Below are positions 8,327 to 16,700 of a stretch of DNA of 64,000 nt, piece by piece. The notes under the pieces were generated by a model. It had not been told where the DNA came from, did not search any database, and saw only the letters and a list, made by a program, of their open reading frames with translations. Source of the stretch: an uncultured Oscillospiraceae bacterium. GTDB taxonomy: Bacteria > Bacillota > Clostridia > Oscillospirales > Oscillospiraceae. Each line of letters opens with the position of its first letter. Positions within the stretch are counted from its first letter, which is position 1. The translations under genes were made by a program, and so were the position numbers. The stretch lies in NCBI GenBank assembly GCA_910587345.1, contig CAJUKH010000017.1:21728-85727 (forward strand), read 5' to 3'.

Positions 8327-9271
8327 ATGGCTGTGAAGGGTCGTTTTGCCCCCTCCCCCAGCGGGCGGATGCATCTGGGCAATCTGTTTTCCGCTCTGCT
8401 GGCCTGGCTTTCTGTCCGGCACGAGGGCGGCTCTCTCGTCCTGCGCATCGAGGATCTGGACCCGGATCGGTGCCGGCCGGAGTACGCCCTTCAGCTGATG
8501 GAGGATCTTCGCTGGCTGGGCCTTGACTGGGACGAGGGGGGTGAGGAACCCGCCTACTGGCAGAGTCACCGGGAGGAACACTATCTGGCCGCCTTTGAGG
8601 CCTTAAAGGCCGGGGGGCTTCTCTATCCCTGCTTCTGCACCCGGCAGCAGCGGCTGGCCGAGGCCCCCCATGGCCATGAGGTATCCCCCTCCTGCCCTTG
8701 CGTCCATCTGACGGCGGAGGAGATTTCTAAAAAAAGCACCCAGCGCCCTCCCAACTGGAAGGTGCGGGTGCCCGACCGGGCCATCTCTTTTTCCGATGGC
8801 CTGCAGGGAGCATACAGCCAGAATATGACCGCCCAGTGCGGTGACTTTCCCATCCGCCGGTGGGACGGAGCCTGGGCCTATCAGTTGGCCGTGGTGGTGG
8901 ACGACGCCGCCATGGGGGTCACCCAAGTGGTGCGGGGACGGGACCTCCTCTCCTCCACCCCACGGCAGCTTTGGCTCTACGAGGCTTTGGGGCTTACCCC
9001 TCCCACCGCCTTTTATCATGTGCCCCTGCTGGTGGCCCCCGACGGGCGGCGGCTTGCCAAGCGGGACGCCGATTTGGACATGGGCGCTTTGCGGCAGCGG
9101 TACAAGCCGGAGGAGCTGTTGGGCCTGCTGGCCCAACTGGCGGGACAGCGGGATACCCCCGCCCCCGTCACCGCCCGGGAACTGGCCCAAACCTTTGACT
9201 GGTCCCGAGTCCCCCGGCAGGATATCCCGGTGGATGGGGCACTGCTTTGCGGAAAGAAGGTTTTCTCTTGA
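8327..9271 (+). CDS. gluQ: Glutamyl-Q tRNA(Asp) synthetase
   Basis: Truncated class I synthetase paralogue that charges glutamate onto queuosine 34 of tRNA-Asp. The N-terminus shows the HIGH-type motif in FAPSPSGRMHLGN, then RIEDLDPDR. The zinc-type cysteines CFC and PSCPC follow, and the KMSKS equivalent is RLAKRDADLDMG. At 314 residues it lacks the anticodon-binding domain of GltX, which separates GluQ from true GluRS. The stop overlaps the start of the next gene by TTGA, so the two are translationally coupled. Confidence 0.9.
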   Translation: MAVKGRFAPSPSGRMHLGNLFSALLAWLSVRHEGGSLVLRIEDLDPDRCRPEYALQLMEDLRWLGLDWDEGGEEPAYWQSHREEHYLAAFEALKAGGLLYPCFCTRQQRLAEAPHGHEVSPSCPCVHLTAEEISKKSTQRPPNWKVRVPDRAISFSDGLQGAYSQNMTAQCGDFPIRRWDGAWAYQLAVVVDDAAMGVTQVVRGRDLLSSTPRQLWLYEALGLTPPTAFYHVPLLVAPDGRRLAKRDADLDMGALRQRYKPEELLGLLAQLAGQRDTPAPVTARELAQTFDWSRVPRQDIPVDGALLCGKKVFS

Positions 9272-9573
9272 AAAACAAATTCAAATTCAATGTTTCCCGG
9301 GGGGAGGAGCAAAAGCGGTTCGACTTTTCCAACCCCGATATGGCTCAGGTCTCTCAGATTTTTAACGACGCATTCGGCGACACCTTCTCCCGGCTGGGGG
9401 TTCCCATTCCGGAAGGCTGTACCCCCTGCCAGCCCTGTGAGGGCACCGGGCGGGTCATAAAAATCAAAACGCATCTTCTGGGTACATCCAAAAAGGTGAC
9501 CGGGGACCCCTGCCCCCACTGCGGCGGCAAAGGATATCTGCCAAAGGACGGCTCCGGGCCGGCAGAGCAGTGA
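9268..9573 (+). CDS. Small DnaJ-type zinc-motif protein
   Basis: A 101-residue protein. The TTG at 9268 is taken as the start because AGAAGG lies 7 bases upstream and it overlaps the gluQ stop; an upstream in-frame TTG (9247) has no such site. The C-terminal half contains CTPCQPCEGTGRV and CPHCGGKGYL, two CxxCxGxG elements about 35 residues apart. This is half of the four repeats of the DnaJ zinc domain and could bind one zinc ion. The N-terminal half is charged. The function is unknown; coupling to gluQ is the only context. Confidence 0.75.
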   Translation: MKNKFKFNVSRGEEQKRFDFSNPDMAQVSQIFNDAFGDTFSRLGVPIPEGCTPCQPCEGTGRVIKIKTHLLGTSKKVTGDPCPHCGGKGYLPKDGSGPAEQ

Positions 9574-9598
9574 TATAGCGGCAAAACCGCTCCACACC

Positions 9599-10474
9599 TT
9601 ATTCAAGGGCGGCCAGCTGCCGGTACAGCTCCTCCACAAACAGCCGGGCCGCCGCCGGAAGATGATTTTTATCCCGGCAGGCCACCCCGAGTTCCCGGCA
9701 ATAGAGCGGCGCAACGGGCCGGGCCGCAATCCGGTAAGGGCTGCGCCGCAGCACCCCCTCAGGGAGCAGGCCCACCCCGATCCCCGCCTCGGCAAAGGCC
9801 ATGACCGTGTAATCATCCCCCACCCGGAAACCGGCTTTCTGGGTGATATGCCGCTTTCGCAGAAAATCGCTGGCGTCGTCTCTGCTCCCCTCTTCCAAAA
9901 GGATCAGCCGCTCCCGCTCCAGATATTTTTCCGGAACCGCCGGCATCCCGGCCAAAGGATGGTCTACCGGCAGCACCGCCATCATCCGCTCTTTGCACAG
10001 CGAAACGGTGTCCAGCTTTGCCGCCATGGGCAGACGGCAAAAGCCGATATCCACCGCCCCCTCCAAAAGCCAGCCCTCAATTTGGGCATAGTCCCCCTGC
10101 AAAAGCTGAAAGGTAATGGCCGGGTGTTCTTTTTGAAAGGTCCGAATGACCCCGGGGAGAAAATGGCAGGAGACGCTGGTGAAGGTCCCGATGCGGATAT
10201 GTCCGCTGACCCCGCCCAGAATAGCCGCAACACGGTCCCGCAGAGCATTCTCTCCATCGCAGATCTCCCGGATATGGGGCAGACAGGCCCTGCCGTCGGT
10301 GGAAAGGCGGGTCCCTTTTTTATTGCGGACCAGCAGCGTCACGCCCAGCTCCTGCTCCAATGCCGCTATGGTCTGGCTGATGGCCGATTGTGTATAGCCC
10401 AGCTGTTCCGCCGCAGCGCTGAAGCTGCCGCACTCCACCACCTTCAGTAAAATGTCGTATCTGGAATGCCTCAT
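9599..10474 (-). CDS. LysR-family transcriptional regulator
   Basis: 291 residues, the normal LysR length. The N-terminal winged HTH reads MRHSRYDILLKVVECGSFSA then QLGYTQSAISQTIAALEQEL. The C-terminal periplasmic-binding-protein-like effector domain (about 90-290) begins SGHIRIGTFTSVS, with helper motifs AVDIGFCRLP and AVLPVDHPLAG. It is divergent from proC across a 139-bp gap holding an AATGAT/ATCATT inverted repeat, so it may regulate proC as well as itself. The effector is unknown. Confidence 0.92.
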   Translation of the reverse strand: MRHSRYDILLKVVECGSFSAAAEQLGYTQSAISQTIAALEQELGVTLLVRNKKGTRLSTDGRACLPHIREICDGENALRDRVAAILGGVSGHIRIGTFTSVSCHFLPGVIRTFQKEHPAITFQLLQGDYAQIEGWLLEGAVDIGFCRLPMAAKLDTVSLCKERMMAVLPVDHPLAGMPAVPEKYLERERLILLEEGSRDDASDFLRKRHITQKAGFRVGDDYTVMAFAEAGIGVGLLPEGVLRRSPYRIAARPVAPLYCRELGVACRDKNHLPAAARLFVEELYRQLAALE

Positions 10475-10503
10475 TTGCCCCTCTCCTTTTTATCACTTTT
10501 TCT

Positions 10504-10557
10504 AATGATAAGAATCATTTTTCTTTGTTTTACTTATATCATATCAAATGCTATACT
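10504..10557 (+). promoter_or_regulatory. proC promoter and possible LysR site
   Basis: AATGAT (10504-10509), 4 bases, ATCATT (10514-10519) is an inverted repeat upstream of an extended -10 element TGCTATACT (-10 hexamer 10552-10557) with TTTACT at -35 (10529-10534), 17-bp spacer. The position fits an activator site for the divergent LysR protein. Confidence 0.45.
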
Positions 10558-10613
10558 GTTTTACACGAATCCTCACAGGATCAAATAAAAATCATAACAG
10601 GAGGAACTTTCAT

Positions 10614-11399
10614 ATGAAAACACTGGGCTTTCTCGGTATGGGCAACATGGCAAAGGCAATCTCCGGCGGGCTTATCGAAAAGGGGGCCATTCCGGCGGAA
10701 AATATCTACGCCTATGATGTGCTTCAGGATAAACTGGCGGAAACCGCCAAAGAGCAGGGCTTTCGCCCCTGTGTCACGGCGGAGGAGCTGGTAAAAAACG
10801 CGGATGCCGTGTTGGTGGCGGTCAAGCCCTTTCTGGTGGAGGCAGTCCTCTCTCCCCTGAAGGACCTTTTGAAAAATAAGGTCCTTCTTTCGGTGGCAGC
10901 CAGTTGGGACTTTGCCCGGTATGAGACCATTCTGGACCCCTCCACCCGGCACCTGTTCATCATGCCCAACACCCCCGCTCTGGTGGGAGACGGGGTCCTG
11001 CTGCTGGAGGAGACCCATTCTCTGACCGCCGAGGAATTCGGGCAGGTCTCCCGGTGGATGGAGACCCTGGGCGTGGTACGGACATTGCCCAGCAGTTTAA
11101 TGAATATCGGCGGCACGGTGAGCTCCTGCTCCCCCGCCTTCTTTGCTCTGGTGGTGGAGGCTTTGGCCGACGCAGGGGTCATGTACGGTCTGCCCCGGCA
11201 GACCGCCTATGACCTGGCGGCCCAGGCCATGGCAGGGTCGGGCAAGATGCTGCTGGAGACGGGGATGCACCCGGGACAGCTGAAGGACATGGTGTGTTCC
11301 CCCAAGGGGACCACCATCGCCGGCGTGGCCGCCATGGAGGAAAAGGGGGCCCGGACCGCCCTCATCGAAGCGGTGAAGGCTGCCATGGCCCGGTACTAA
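10614..11399 (+). CDS. proC: Pyrroline-5-carboxylate reductase
   Basis: Last step of proline synthesis: NADPH-dependent reduction of pyrroline-5-carboxylate. It has 261 residues, the ProC length. The Rossmann start reads LGFLGMGNMAKAISGG, then AVKPFLVEAVL, FIMPNTPALVGDG and the C-terminal signature HPGQLKDMVCSPKGTTIAGV. ATG 10614 has AGGAGG at 7 bases; an in-frame upstream start has no support. It stands alone, divergent from a LysR regulator. Confidence 0.95.
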   Translation: MKTLGFLGMGNMAKAISGGLIEKGAIPAENIYAYDVLQDKLAETAKEQGFRPCVTAEELVKNADAVLVAVKPFLVEAVLSPLKDLLKNKVLLSVAASWDFARYETILDPSTRHLFIMPNTPALVGDGVLLLEETHSLTAEEFGQVSRWMETLGVVRTLPSSLMNIGGTVSSCSPAFFALVVEALADAGVMYGLPRQTAYDLAAQAMAGSGKMLLETGMHPGQLKDMVCSPKGTTIAGVAAMEEKGARTALIEAVKAAMARY

Positions 11400-11516
11400 A
11401 AGGAAATACTATGGAGCGGCTATCTAAAAAGCCGCTGTCTCTGCGGGTTTCCCCTTGGAATAGCAATCGTTCCCACAGGACAAAAGAACCAACCTCTTCT
11501 CTTTTTTTACAACACG

Positions 11517-11552
11517 AGAGGACATGGCCCCGCCGGCCATGTCCTCTTTCTG
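11517..11552 (+). terminator. Hairpin, probable terminator after proC
   Basis: A perfect 13-bp stem (11517-11529 with 11535-11547, loop CCGCC) followed by a weak T-rich tail. It lies about 120 bp after proC. From here to 11640 nothing else is seen. Confidence 0.55.
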
Positions 11553-11656
11553 CATTCAAGAAGTACAATAATGAGGCAGAAGACCCCTCCTTCTGCTTGA
11601 TTATATCAAGCCACACTTTTCCAAAAATCAAGTATATTTGAGAATATTTTTTAATA

Positions 11657-11685
11657 TTAACAATATAATTGCAATGCTGTAAAAT
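11657..11685 (+). promoter_or_regulatory. Promoter of the AT-rich secreted-protein operon
   Basis: TTAACA (11657-11662) and TAAAAT (11680-11685) are 17 bp apart in an AT-rich stretch. The transcript would carry a leader of about 160 bases (11692-11854) that is GC-rich and able to fold. No known riboswitch was recognised. Confidence 0.6.
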
Positions 11686-11854
11686 ATGGTCGGTACATAG
11701 GAAGAAAGAGACCAATGTGCCGACATAGGGCAGTGGGGAGCGGGTCCCCCTACCCATCGGGCCAGAGGAGCCGCCCTTCTGTCCGGAAATAGCTTCACCT
11801 GTTCCAAAGAAGGCACCAAAACACTTGTATTCAAAAAAGAAAGGATGTATAATC

Positions 11855-12547
11855 ATGTTGAAAAAGCGCTTTATGTCCATGCTGTTGGTGGTATCCATGC
11901 TTATGGGGTTGGGTGTGCCCTGCTTAGCTGCCCAGAGTTCTGATAGATCCCCTCAAATTATTTCCAACACTGCAAACGAGCGAGTTGCTGAAATTCAAGA
12001 GGGATGTATGCTGTACCAGGCACATTTCGACAAGCATGCTAATACCATGGTGGTGCGTACCTATCAATCTGGAACACTTATTGAAGAAAAATTCATTGAC
12101 TTAAATTGGGCTTTACAGAAAGAGCATTCTTTGCTTGCTAATATTGCTACCCCAGTACAATCAGAAACCGGTTTTGGATATTTGTTAGGTGAACCTATTA
12201 GCGACTATTCGGCTTCAGATGAACTGGTGGATAATGGAACTTATCCGTTTCATGCAATTAGAGTTAGAAACACATCCGTCCCTACTACGACTCAGGATTT
12301 CCGAGGGAAAGTTGATGCGATGATTGAGCATGAGAAAAATATCCGCAATTATGATAGTGAAGCAACCCTTATGCTAATTGTTGGTATTGTAACAGCTTAT
12401 TTGTGTAATTATGGTACTGCCTTTACGGCCGCCGTATCCGCTGTAGGTGCATCGATAGAATCTCAGAATGAGGCGGATGAACTTGCTAAAAAGGCTAATT
12501 CTTGTGCACAGGACTTTGCCATTATGTATAGCAATAGGGTCAAATGA
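11855..12547 (+). CDS. Secreted protein, possible large bacteriocin (geobacillin-26-like)
   Basis: A 230-residue protein with a clear signal peptide (KKRF, hydrophobic core, cleavage near CLAAQ at about residue 26). After it come a beta-type domain with NERVAEIQEG, LYQAHFDKHANTMVV and LIEEKFIDLN, and near the C-terminus a hydrophobic, glycine/alanine-rich segment (LMLIVGIVTAYLCNYGTAFT). This layout recalls proteins annotated as geobacillin-26 family, large unmodified bacteriocins. The resemblance is from memory and not tested. GC is much lower than in flanking genes, which suggests transfer. A membrane protein follows within a few bases. The start is supported by AAAGGA. Confidence 0.7.
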   Translation: MLKKRFMSMLLVVSMLMGLGVPCLAAQSSDRSPQIISNTANERVAEIQEGCMLYQAHFDKHANTMVVRTYQSGTLIEEKFIDLNWALQKEHSLLANIATPVQSETGFGYLLGEPISDYSASDELVDNGTYPFHAIRVRNTSVPTTTQDFRGKVDAMIEHEKNIRNYDSEATLMLIVGIVTAYLCNYGTAFTAAVSAVGASIESQNEADELAKKANSCAQDFAIMYSNRVK

Positions 12548-12550
12548 GAG

Positions 12551-12853
12551 GTGATAGAAATACTCACACCATGGACAACTCAGCTTATTTTTTGCTTCAT
12601 TCTTAATCACATTTTTTATTATGTTCTTAATAAGTTTAGATGCCAAAATGGCTTTTTGTCGATTAGTATTAGGCTAATTTATGCCATCTTTCTAATTACG
12701 GTATTACTATCCTTTAATGCAGAAATCCTCTTCATCAAATTATGTATTATAGATTTGTTGGGAGAGGAAATTCAATTTGATCCTCAAAAATTGCCTCGAT
12801 ACATAAAAGTATTCATTATAATTCTCCTTTTGTTTACCCTCACCCTCCAGTGA
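12551..12853 (+). CDS. Small integral membrane protein, possible immunity partner
   Basis: About 100 residues with three hydrophobic segments: FCFILNHIFYYVLNKF, then LIYAIFLITVLLSF running into ILFIKLCIIDLLG, and VFIIILLLFTLTLQ at the end. It follows the secreted protein by 3 bases. A ribosome-type sequence GAGAGGTGAT lies exactly at the proposed GTG, so the real initiation codon is unclear; an ATA about 5 bases after that motif, or another weak codon, is possible. Small multi-span proteins directly after a bacteriocin gene are commonly immunity proteins, which is the basis of the suggestion. No family was recognised. Confidence 0.55.
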   Translation: MIEILTPWTTQLIFCFILNHIFYYVLNKFRCQNGFLSISIRLIYAIFLITVLLSFNAEILFIKLCIIDLLGEEIQFDPQKLPRYIKVFIIILLLFTLTLQ

Positions 12854-12917
12854 GACAGAGGGACGGTTAGCGTGAACCCGTCCTCCAAAAGTAAAGCAAC
12901 GCAGAAGAGGGACATGG

Positions 12918-12986
12918 ATGAAAACTAATATTGATGACAAATTTATTCATTTTGAAGATAGGCACAATTTTCTTTATAATCCTTAG
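12918..12986 (+). other. Very short reading frame, probable remnant
   Basis: A 22-codon frame with AGAGGG in front ends after NFLYNP. Just after it, in another frame, hydrophobic sequence continues (12934 to about 13075). This could be a decayed third gene of the AT-rich island. Nothing more can be said. Confidence 0.25.
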
Positions 12987-13102
12987 TTTTTCTGTACATG
13001 GCTCCCTTAGTAAAACTTTTTTCCGTTTTATAGGATTATTCTGTTTTTGTTATGCAGAGGTGCTAAAAAATAGAAGGACAAGAACGGTTCCTCCGCCCTG
13101 CA

Positions 13103-13143
13103 AAAACCGGGATCGGCTCAGGATTGAGCCGATCCCGGTTTTT
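13103..13143. terminator. Bidirectional terminator
   Basis: A perfect 18-bp stem (13103-13120 with 13125-13142) closed by a GGAT loop, with A/T runs on both sides. It ends the AT-rich island on + and the MerR gene on -. Confidence 0.92.
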
Positions 13144-13154
13144 CCTTTTACTTT

Positions 13155-13529
13155 TCAGCAGCGGCAGTCGCCCTTGTTCTCCGGGCCTCTGTCATAGTAG
13201 GCGATCTTGTGGTTCAGCTTTTCCAGGGATTGCCGCATCTCGGCGATCCGTTCCTGCAAAAGCTCCCGCTGGTGGACCAGCAGGGCACGGCGTTGGTCCC
13301 AGGTCTCGTCCCCCTGCTGGTTCAGCTCCACATACTCCACCAGAGCCTCGATCTGGACCCCGGCGGAGCGGAACCATTTGATAAGCTCCACCCACTGGCA
13401 GGCGTTTTCATCATAGTCCCGCTTGCCGCCCCGGTCCCGGGGCACATCGGGGATCAAGCCGATGCGCTCGTAGTACCGAAGGGTGGTGGTGGAGATGTCA
13501 TACTGCTTGCTGACCTCTGAAATCGTCAC
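13155..13529 (-). CDS. MerR-family transcriptional regulator
   Basis: A 124-residue MerR protein: winged HTH with ISEVSKQYDISTTTLRYYER and LIPDVPRDRGGKRDY, then the dimerising coiled coil (residues about 75-115, EALVEYVELNQQG). GTG 13529 is preferred because AGAAGG lies 6 bases upstream and the protein then starts as other members do; the frame extends to 13586. The tail ends CRC, possibly metal- or redox-sensing, but the classic metal-site cysteines are absent. Similarity is nearest the AdhR/NmlR aldehyde-responsive branch (inference). It has a MerR-type promoter in front and is likely autoregulated. Confidence 0.88.
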   Translation of the reverse strand: MTISEVSKQYDISTTTLRYYERIGLIPDVPRDRGGKRDYDENACQWVELIKWFRSAGVQIEALVEYVELNQQGDETWDQRRALLVHQRELLQERIAEMRQSLEKLNHKIAYYDRGPENKGDCRC

Positions 13530-13613
13530 AGTGATCCTTCTTCCTTGCTTTCGCCGTTTTCTCTTCCCCACTGGGGCTTTTCTCACTTGAAGCGATCATG
13601 CGTCACTGATGAT

Positions 13614-13644
13614 AGTCTATCATTTAGAGTAAGCTATAAGTCAA
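13614..13644 (-). promoter_or_regulatory. MerR-type promoter with 19-bp spacer
   Basis: TTGACT (13644-13639) and TAGACT (13619-13614) are 19 bp apart. The spacer contains an imperfect dyad around CTTATAG and CTCTAAA. Overlong spacers with a dyad are the mark of MerR-regulated promoters. Confidence 0.72.
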
Positions 13645-13696
13645 GGGGTTTTGCAAATTTTCTCCTTTCTCAAACCGTTTTGTAAAACGATAAGCA

Positions 13697-13736
13697 AAGG
13701 GACGTACGGGCTTTCGGCCCATACGTCCCTTTCTTC
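13697..13736 (-). terminator. Terminator of the SLH phosphodiester glycosidase gene
   Basis: A long stem built on AAGGGACGTA and TACGTCCCTT with T-rich flanks, immediately after the stop codon at 13740. Confidence 0.8.
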
Positions 13737-13739
13737 CGT

Positions 13740-16700
13740 TTACTTCAGCATGGTGAGGACCTTGGCCACCTCTCCCCTTGTCATGGGGTTATTGGGCTTC
13801 AACGTACCATCCTCATAGCCGTTGATGATTTTCTGTCCCACAAGGCTTTGGACATAGATGGCCGACCAGGAGGCCACATCGGCGTGGTCAGTGAAATTCT
13901 CCAGCTCCGCCTCGGGATAACCCCGGGGCTGGGTACGGCCTAAAATGGTCATGACCTCAGCCCGGCTGATGCCCGTATTGGGATAGAGATAGAGAACGCC
14001 GAAATCCAGGCTGCCCTTCACGATGCCCCGGTCATACATGGCCGCCACGGCGGGGACCGCCCAGGCAGGGACCGCCCCGCCGTCGGCAAAGGGAAGCTCC
14101 GCCCCTTCATACTCTGTCAGGTCCAGGCCCATCCACCGGGCCGCCATGGTGAAAAATTCCGCCCGGGTAATGTTGGCGTTGGGCTGGTAATAAAGGACCT
14201 CCCCGTCGGAAACGCCCCGGGTAACGCCCTGCTCATAGAGATAGGAGGCATAGCCCAAGGCCCAGTGCCCCTCCATGTCGGCAAAGGCCACCGTGGTGTC
14301 CCCCGGAATGTCCAGCGAGGAGCGGGCCAGATTGCCGCTGACGTCCGCCACCGTCACCGTCACCCGATGGGCGGACCGGGCCGCCGGCTCGGCCTCCTCC
14401 CCCTCCGGGATAGGCTCCGGCTGGGGCAGACGGGCGGTGAGAACGCCGGTGGCGGCGTTCCAGCTTGCCTCCAGGGGCCAACCGTCATAGGCGGCGGTAA
14501 CGTCCCCATCGGCAAAGGAGCGGTCCACATTATCGCTGACGGTGGCGGTAAGGACCCCATCGGCCAGTTTCATGTCGATGCTGGGGGCTGTCGCATCCTC
14601 CACCGCCTCGTTGGCTGTGGTCAGGTGGTCCAGCCAGAGAGTGCCGGCGGCCTTCCCCTCGCTCGAGGTAAGCCGCAGCCCGGTGACCTTCTTGGCTCCG
14701 GCGGGGATGGGCAGGAGGAGATGCCGCCAGCCCTCAAAGTCCAGAATAACGGTGTCCGGAGCCGGTACGGGGGGCTTCGAGTCCTCCTCCCCCTCCTCCA
14801 GCTCCTCCCCGGGGGCAGGTTGGGCAGGGGCTGCGTTGGGCATATCAAAGAGAATGGTCATCTCATGGCCGGAGCCGTCGCCGTAGACCCAAAGGCCCAG
14901 ATATTTTTCCCCGGCGGTCAGGTCCAAATCAGCGGTCAGAGCGGCAAAGCCGTCCTCCCCCGTCTCATAATCCAGCTGTAGGCTCTGCCCGCCCATACGG
15001 ACGTGGGCAAGGTCATCCGTCAGGGTGCCCTCTATGGTATCGGTGGAGGCAAAGGGACTCTCCTCCCCCTCAAAGTCCTCCAGAGGCAGGATGTGGCCGG
15101 TGACGTTCACCGGGATGGTCACCGTCTTATCCCCGGCGGTAACGGTGATCTCCCCTTCCGAGGTCTTGTCGGCGGCGGTGAAGGTCCCCTCATGGTCGAT
15201 GGTACCCGCCTCCTCACTGCAAGCCCAGGTGTAACAGCCGTCCTGAGACATGAGCAGCAGATTCCGCCAGGAGGCAGCCGCCGCCAGAGAGACCTGCTGC
15301 CCCGGGTCCAGCGCCAGGGTGGACACCCGGGCACCGGTAGCTTCGTTGGTGACCACGATCTCGTCGGGGGTGCGGACGGTGGTAATGGAAGCGGTGCCGG
15401 TCAGTCGGCCCTGAGCGGCGGTGAGAATGGTGGTTCCGCCGGTCTTTCCCGCGGTAAAGGTATCCCCCTCCACCGTGCCCTCTCCTTCGGCCTCATACCG
15501 AACATTCTCGGCCTTTCCCATCAGACGGTACCCCGTATCCACCTGATAGGCCTCCAGAGGCAGAGAGGCCCCCGCCAGAAGGATCGCATCCCCCGGCTCC
15601 ACCTGAAGACAGGCGGGAACGCCGGTGGCTTTCAGTTCGGTGGTGAGGAAAATAGCGGTGGAGTTTTTCCGCTCCGAGCCGTCGGAGGGCCTGTTTACCA
15701 CCGCCATGACCTCCTGCGCGGGTGTGGTGAACCCCATGGTGGTGGAGCCGCCGCCGTCCAGCCCCACCGCTTCCACACATCCCAGCTCCAACAGCCGCTG
15801 GGCCACCTGGGCGCAGCTGGCCCCAATGCTGTGGCCGGGCTGCTTTCCGTCCACGGTGTAGAAGAGCACGGTGCCGTCGGCCTTGATGCCGATGGCGGTG
15901 CGGGCCGTACGCTCAGCGCTGAGATTCGGTCCCAGCTGGCCGTTGTCCAGAAGCCGGTACATGGCCCCCAGGGCCTCTGTGGCCTCCTCCCAGCGGGCAT
16001 CCTCGCTGGTGATGTCGATATCCACCCGGTCCCCCGGCTGGAGGGAGCGGAGCATATTCAGCGTCCCCTCATCATCCCTGGCGTTCATGGTCAGCACAAA
16101 ACATCCTTCGGGAATGGGGTTCGCGCCTGCCGCTTCGGAGACGTAATCCACCACGCAGCTGACTCTTCCGCCGATCTTCAGCTCCTCACTCAGCGTCAGC
16201 GCCCGGCCCAGACCGGTCTCCTCTGCCAGAAGGACCGGGTCTTCCGGGTCCATCTCCCGCAGGGGGAGGGACACCGGCGTTTCGGCGGGAGCGGGGGTGG
16301 AGTCGCCTTCCGGGGCGGGAGCGGCGGCTCCCGCCGAATCCTCACCTTCCTCCCCTTCCGGAAGGTCATTCGCATCCTCCGGCCCGGCCGTGGAGACCGG
16401 CTCCGGCTCGGGCTGGGGCGCAGTCTGGGGCTGGCGGGCATCAATGGCCTCCTCCACCGTCAACACCCGCAGAAATACATCCACTCCGGGAGAGGTATTC
16501 TGGGTGGTTTTTCCAAAATCGGGGGTCAGCAAGGTCAGCCCACCGCCGTCGGCGGAGCGGACCTGCCGGACCTTGTTCACCCCACCGAAAACAGTGATGC
16601 GCTCCCCCAGCATCACCGCAGAGACGTAAAGATTGGGCGTGCCCACAAAAGCGGTGCCGTCGGAGCGAAAGCCGATGGCAGAGTGATAGGAGGAGGAGGA

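Noticed and set aside
11692..11854. Possible riboswitch in the leader of the secreted protein
   Set aside because: The leader can fold, but none of the conserved cores I know (cyclic di-GMP, SAM, cobalamin, TPP, purine) could be placed with confidence.
12931..13197. 88-codon + frame after the small membrane protein
   Set aside because: Starts at TTG/ATG without ribosome site and its second half is the terminator stem.
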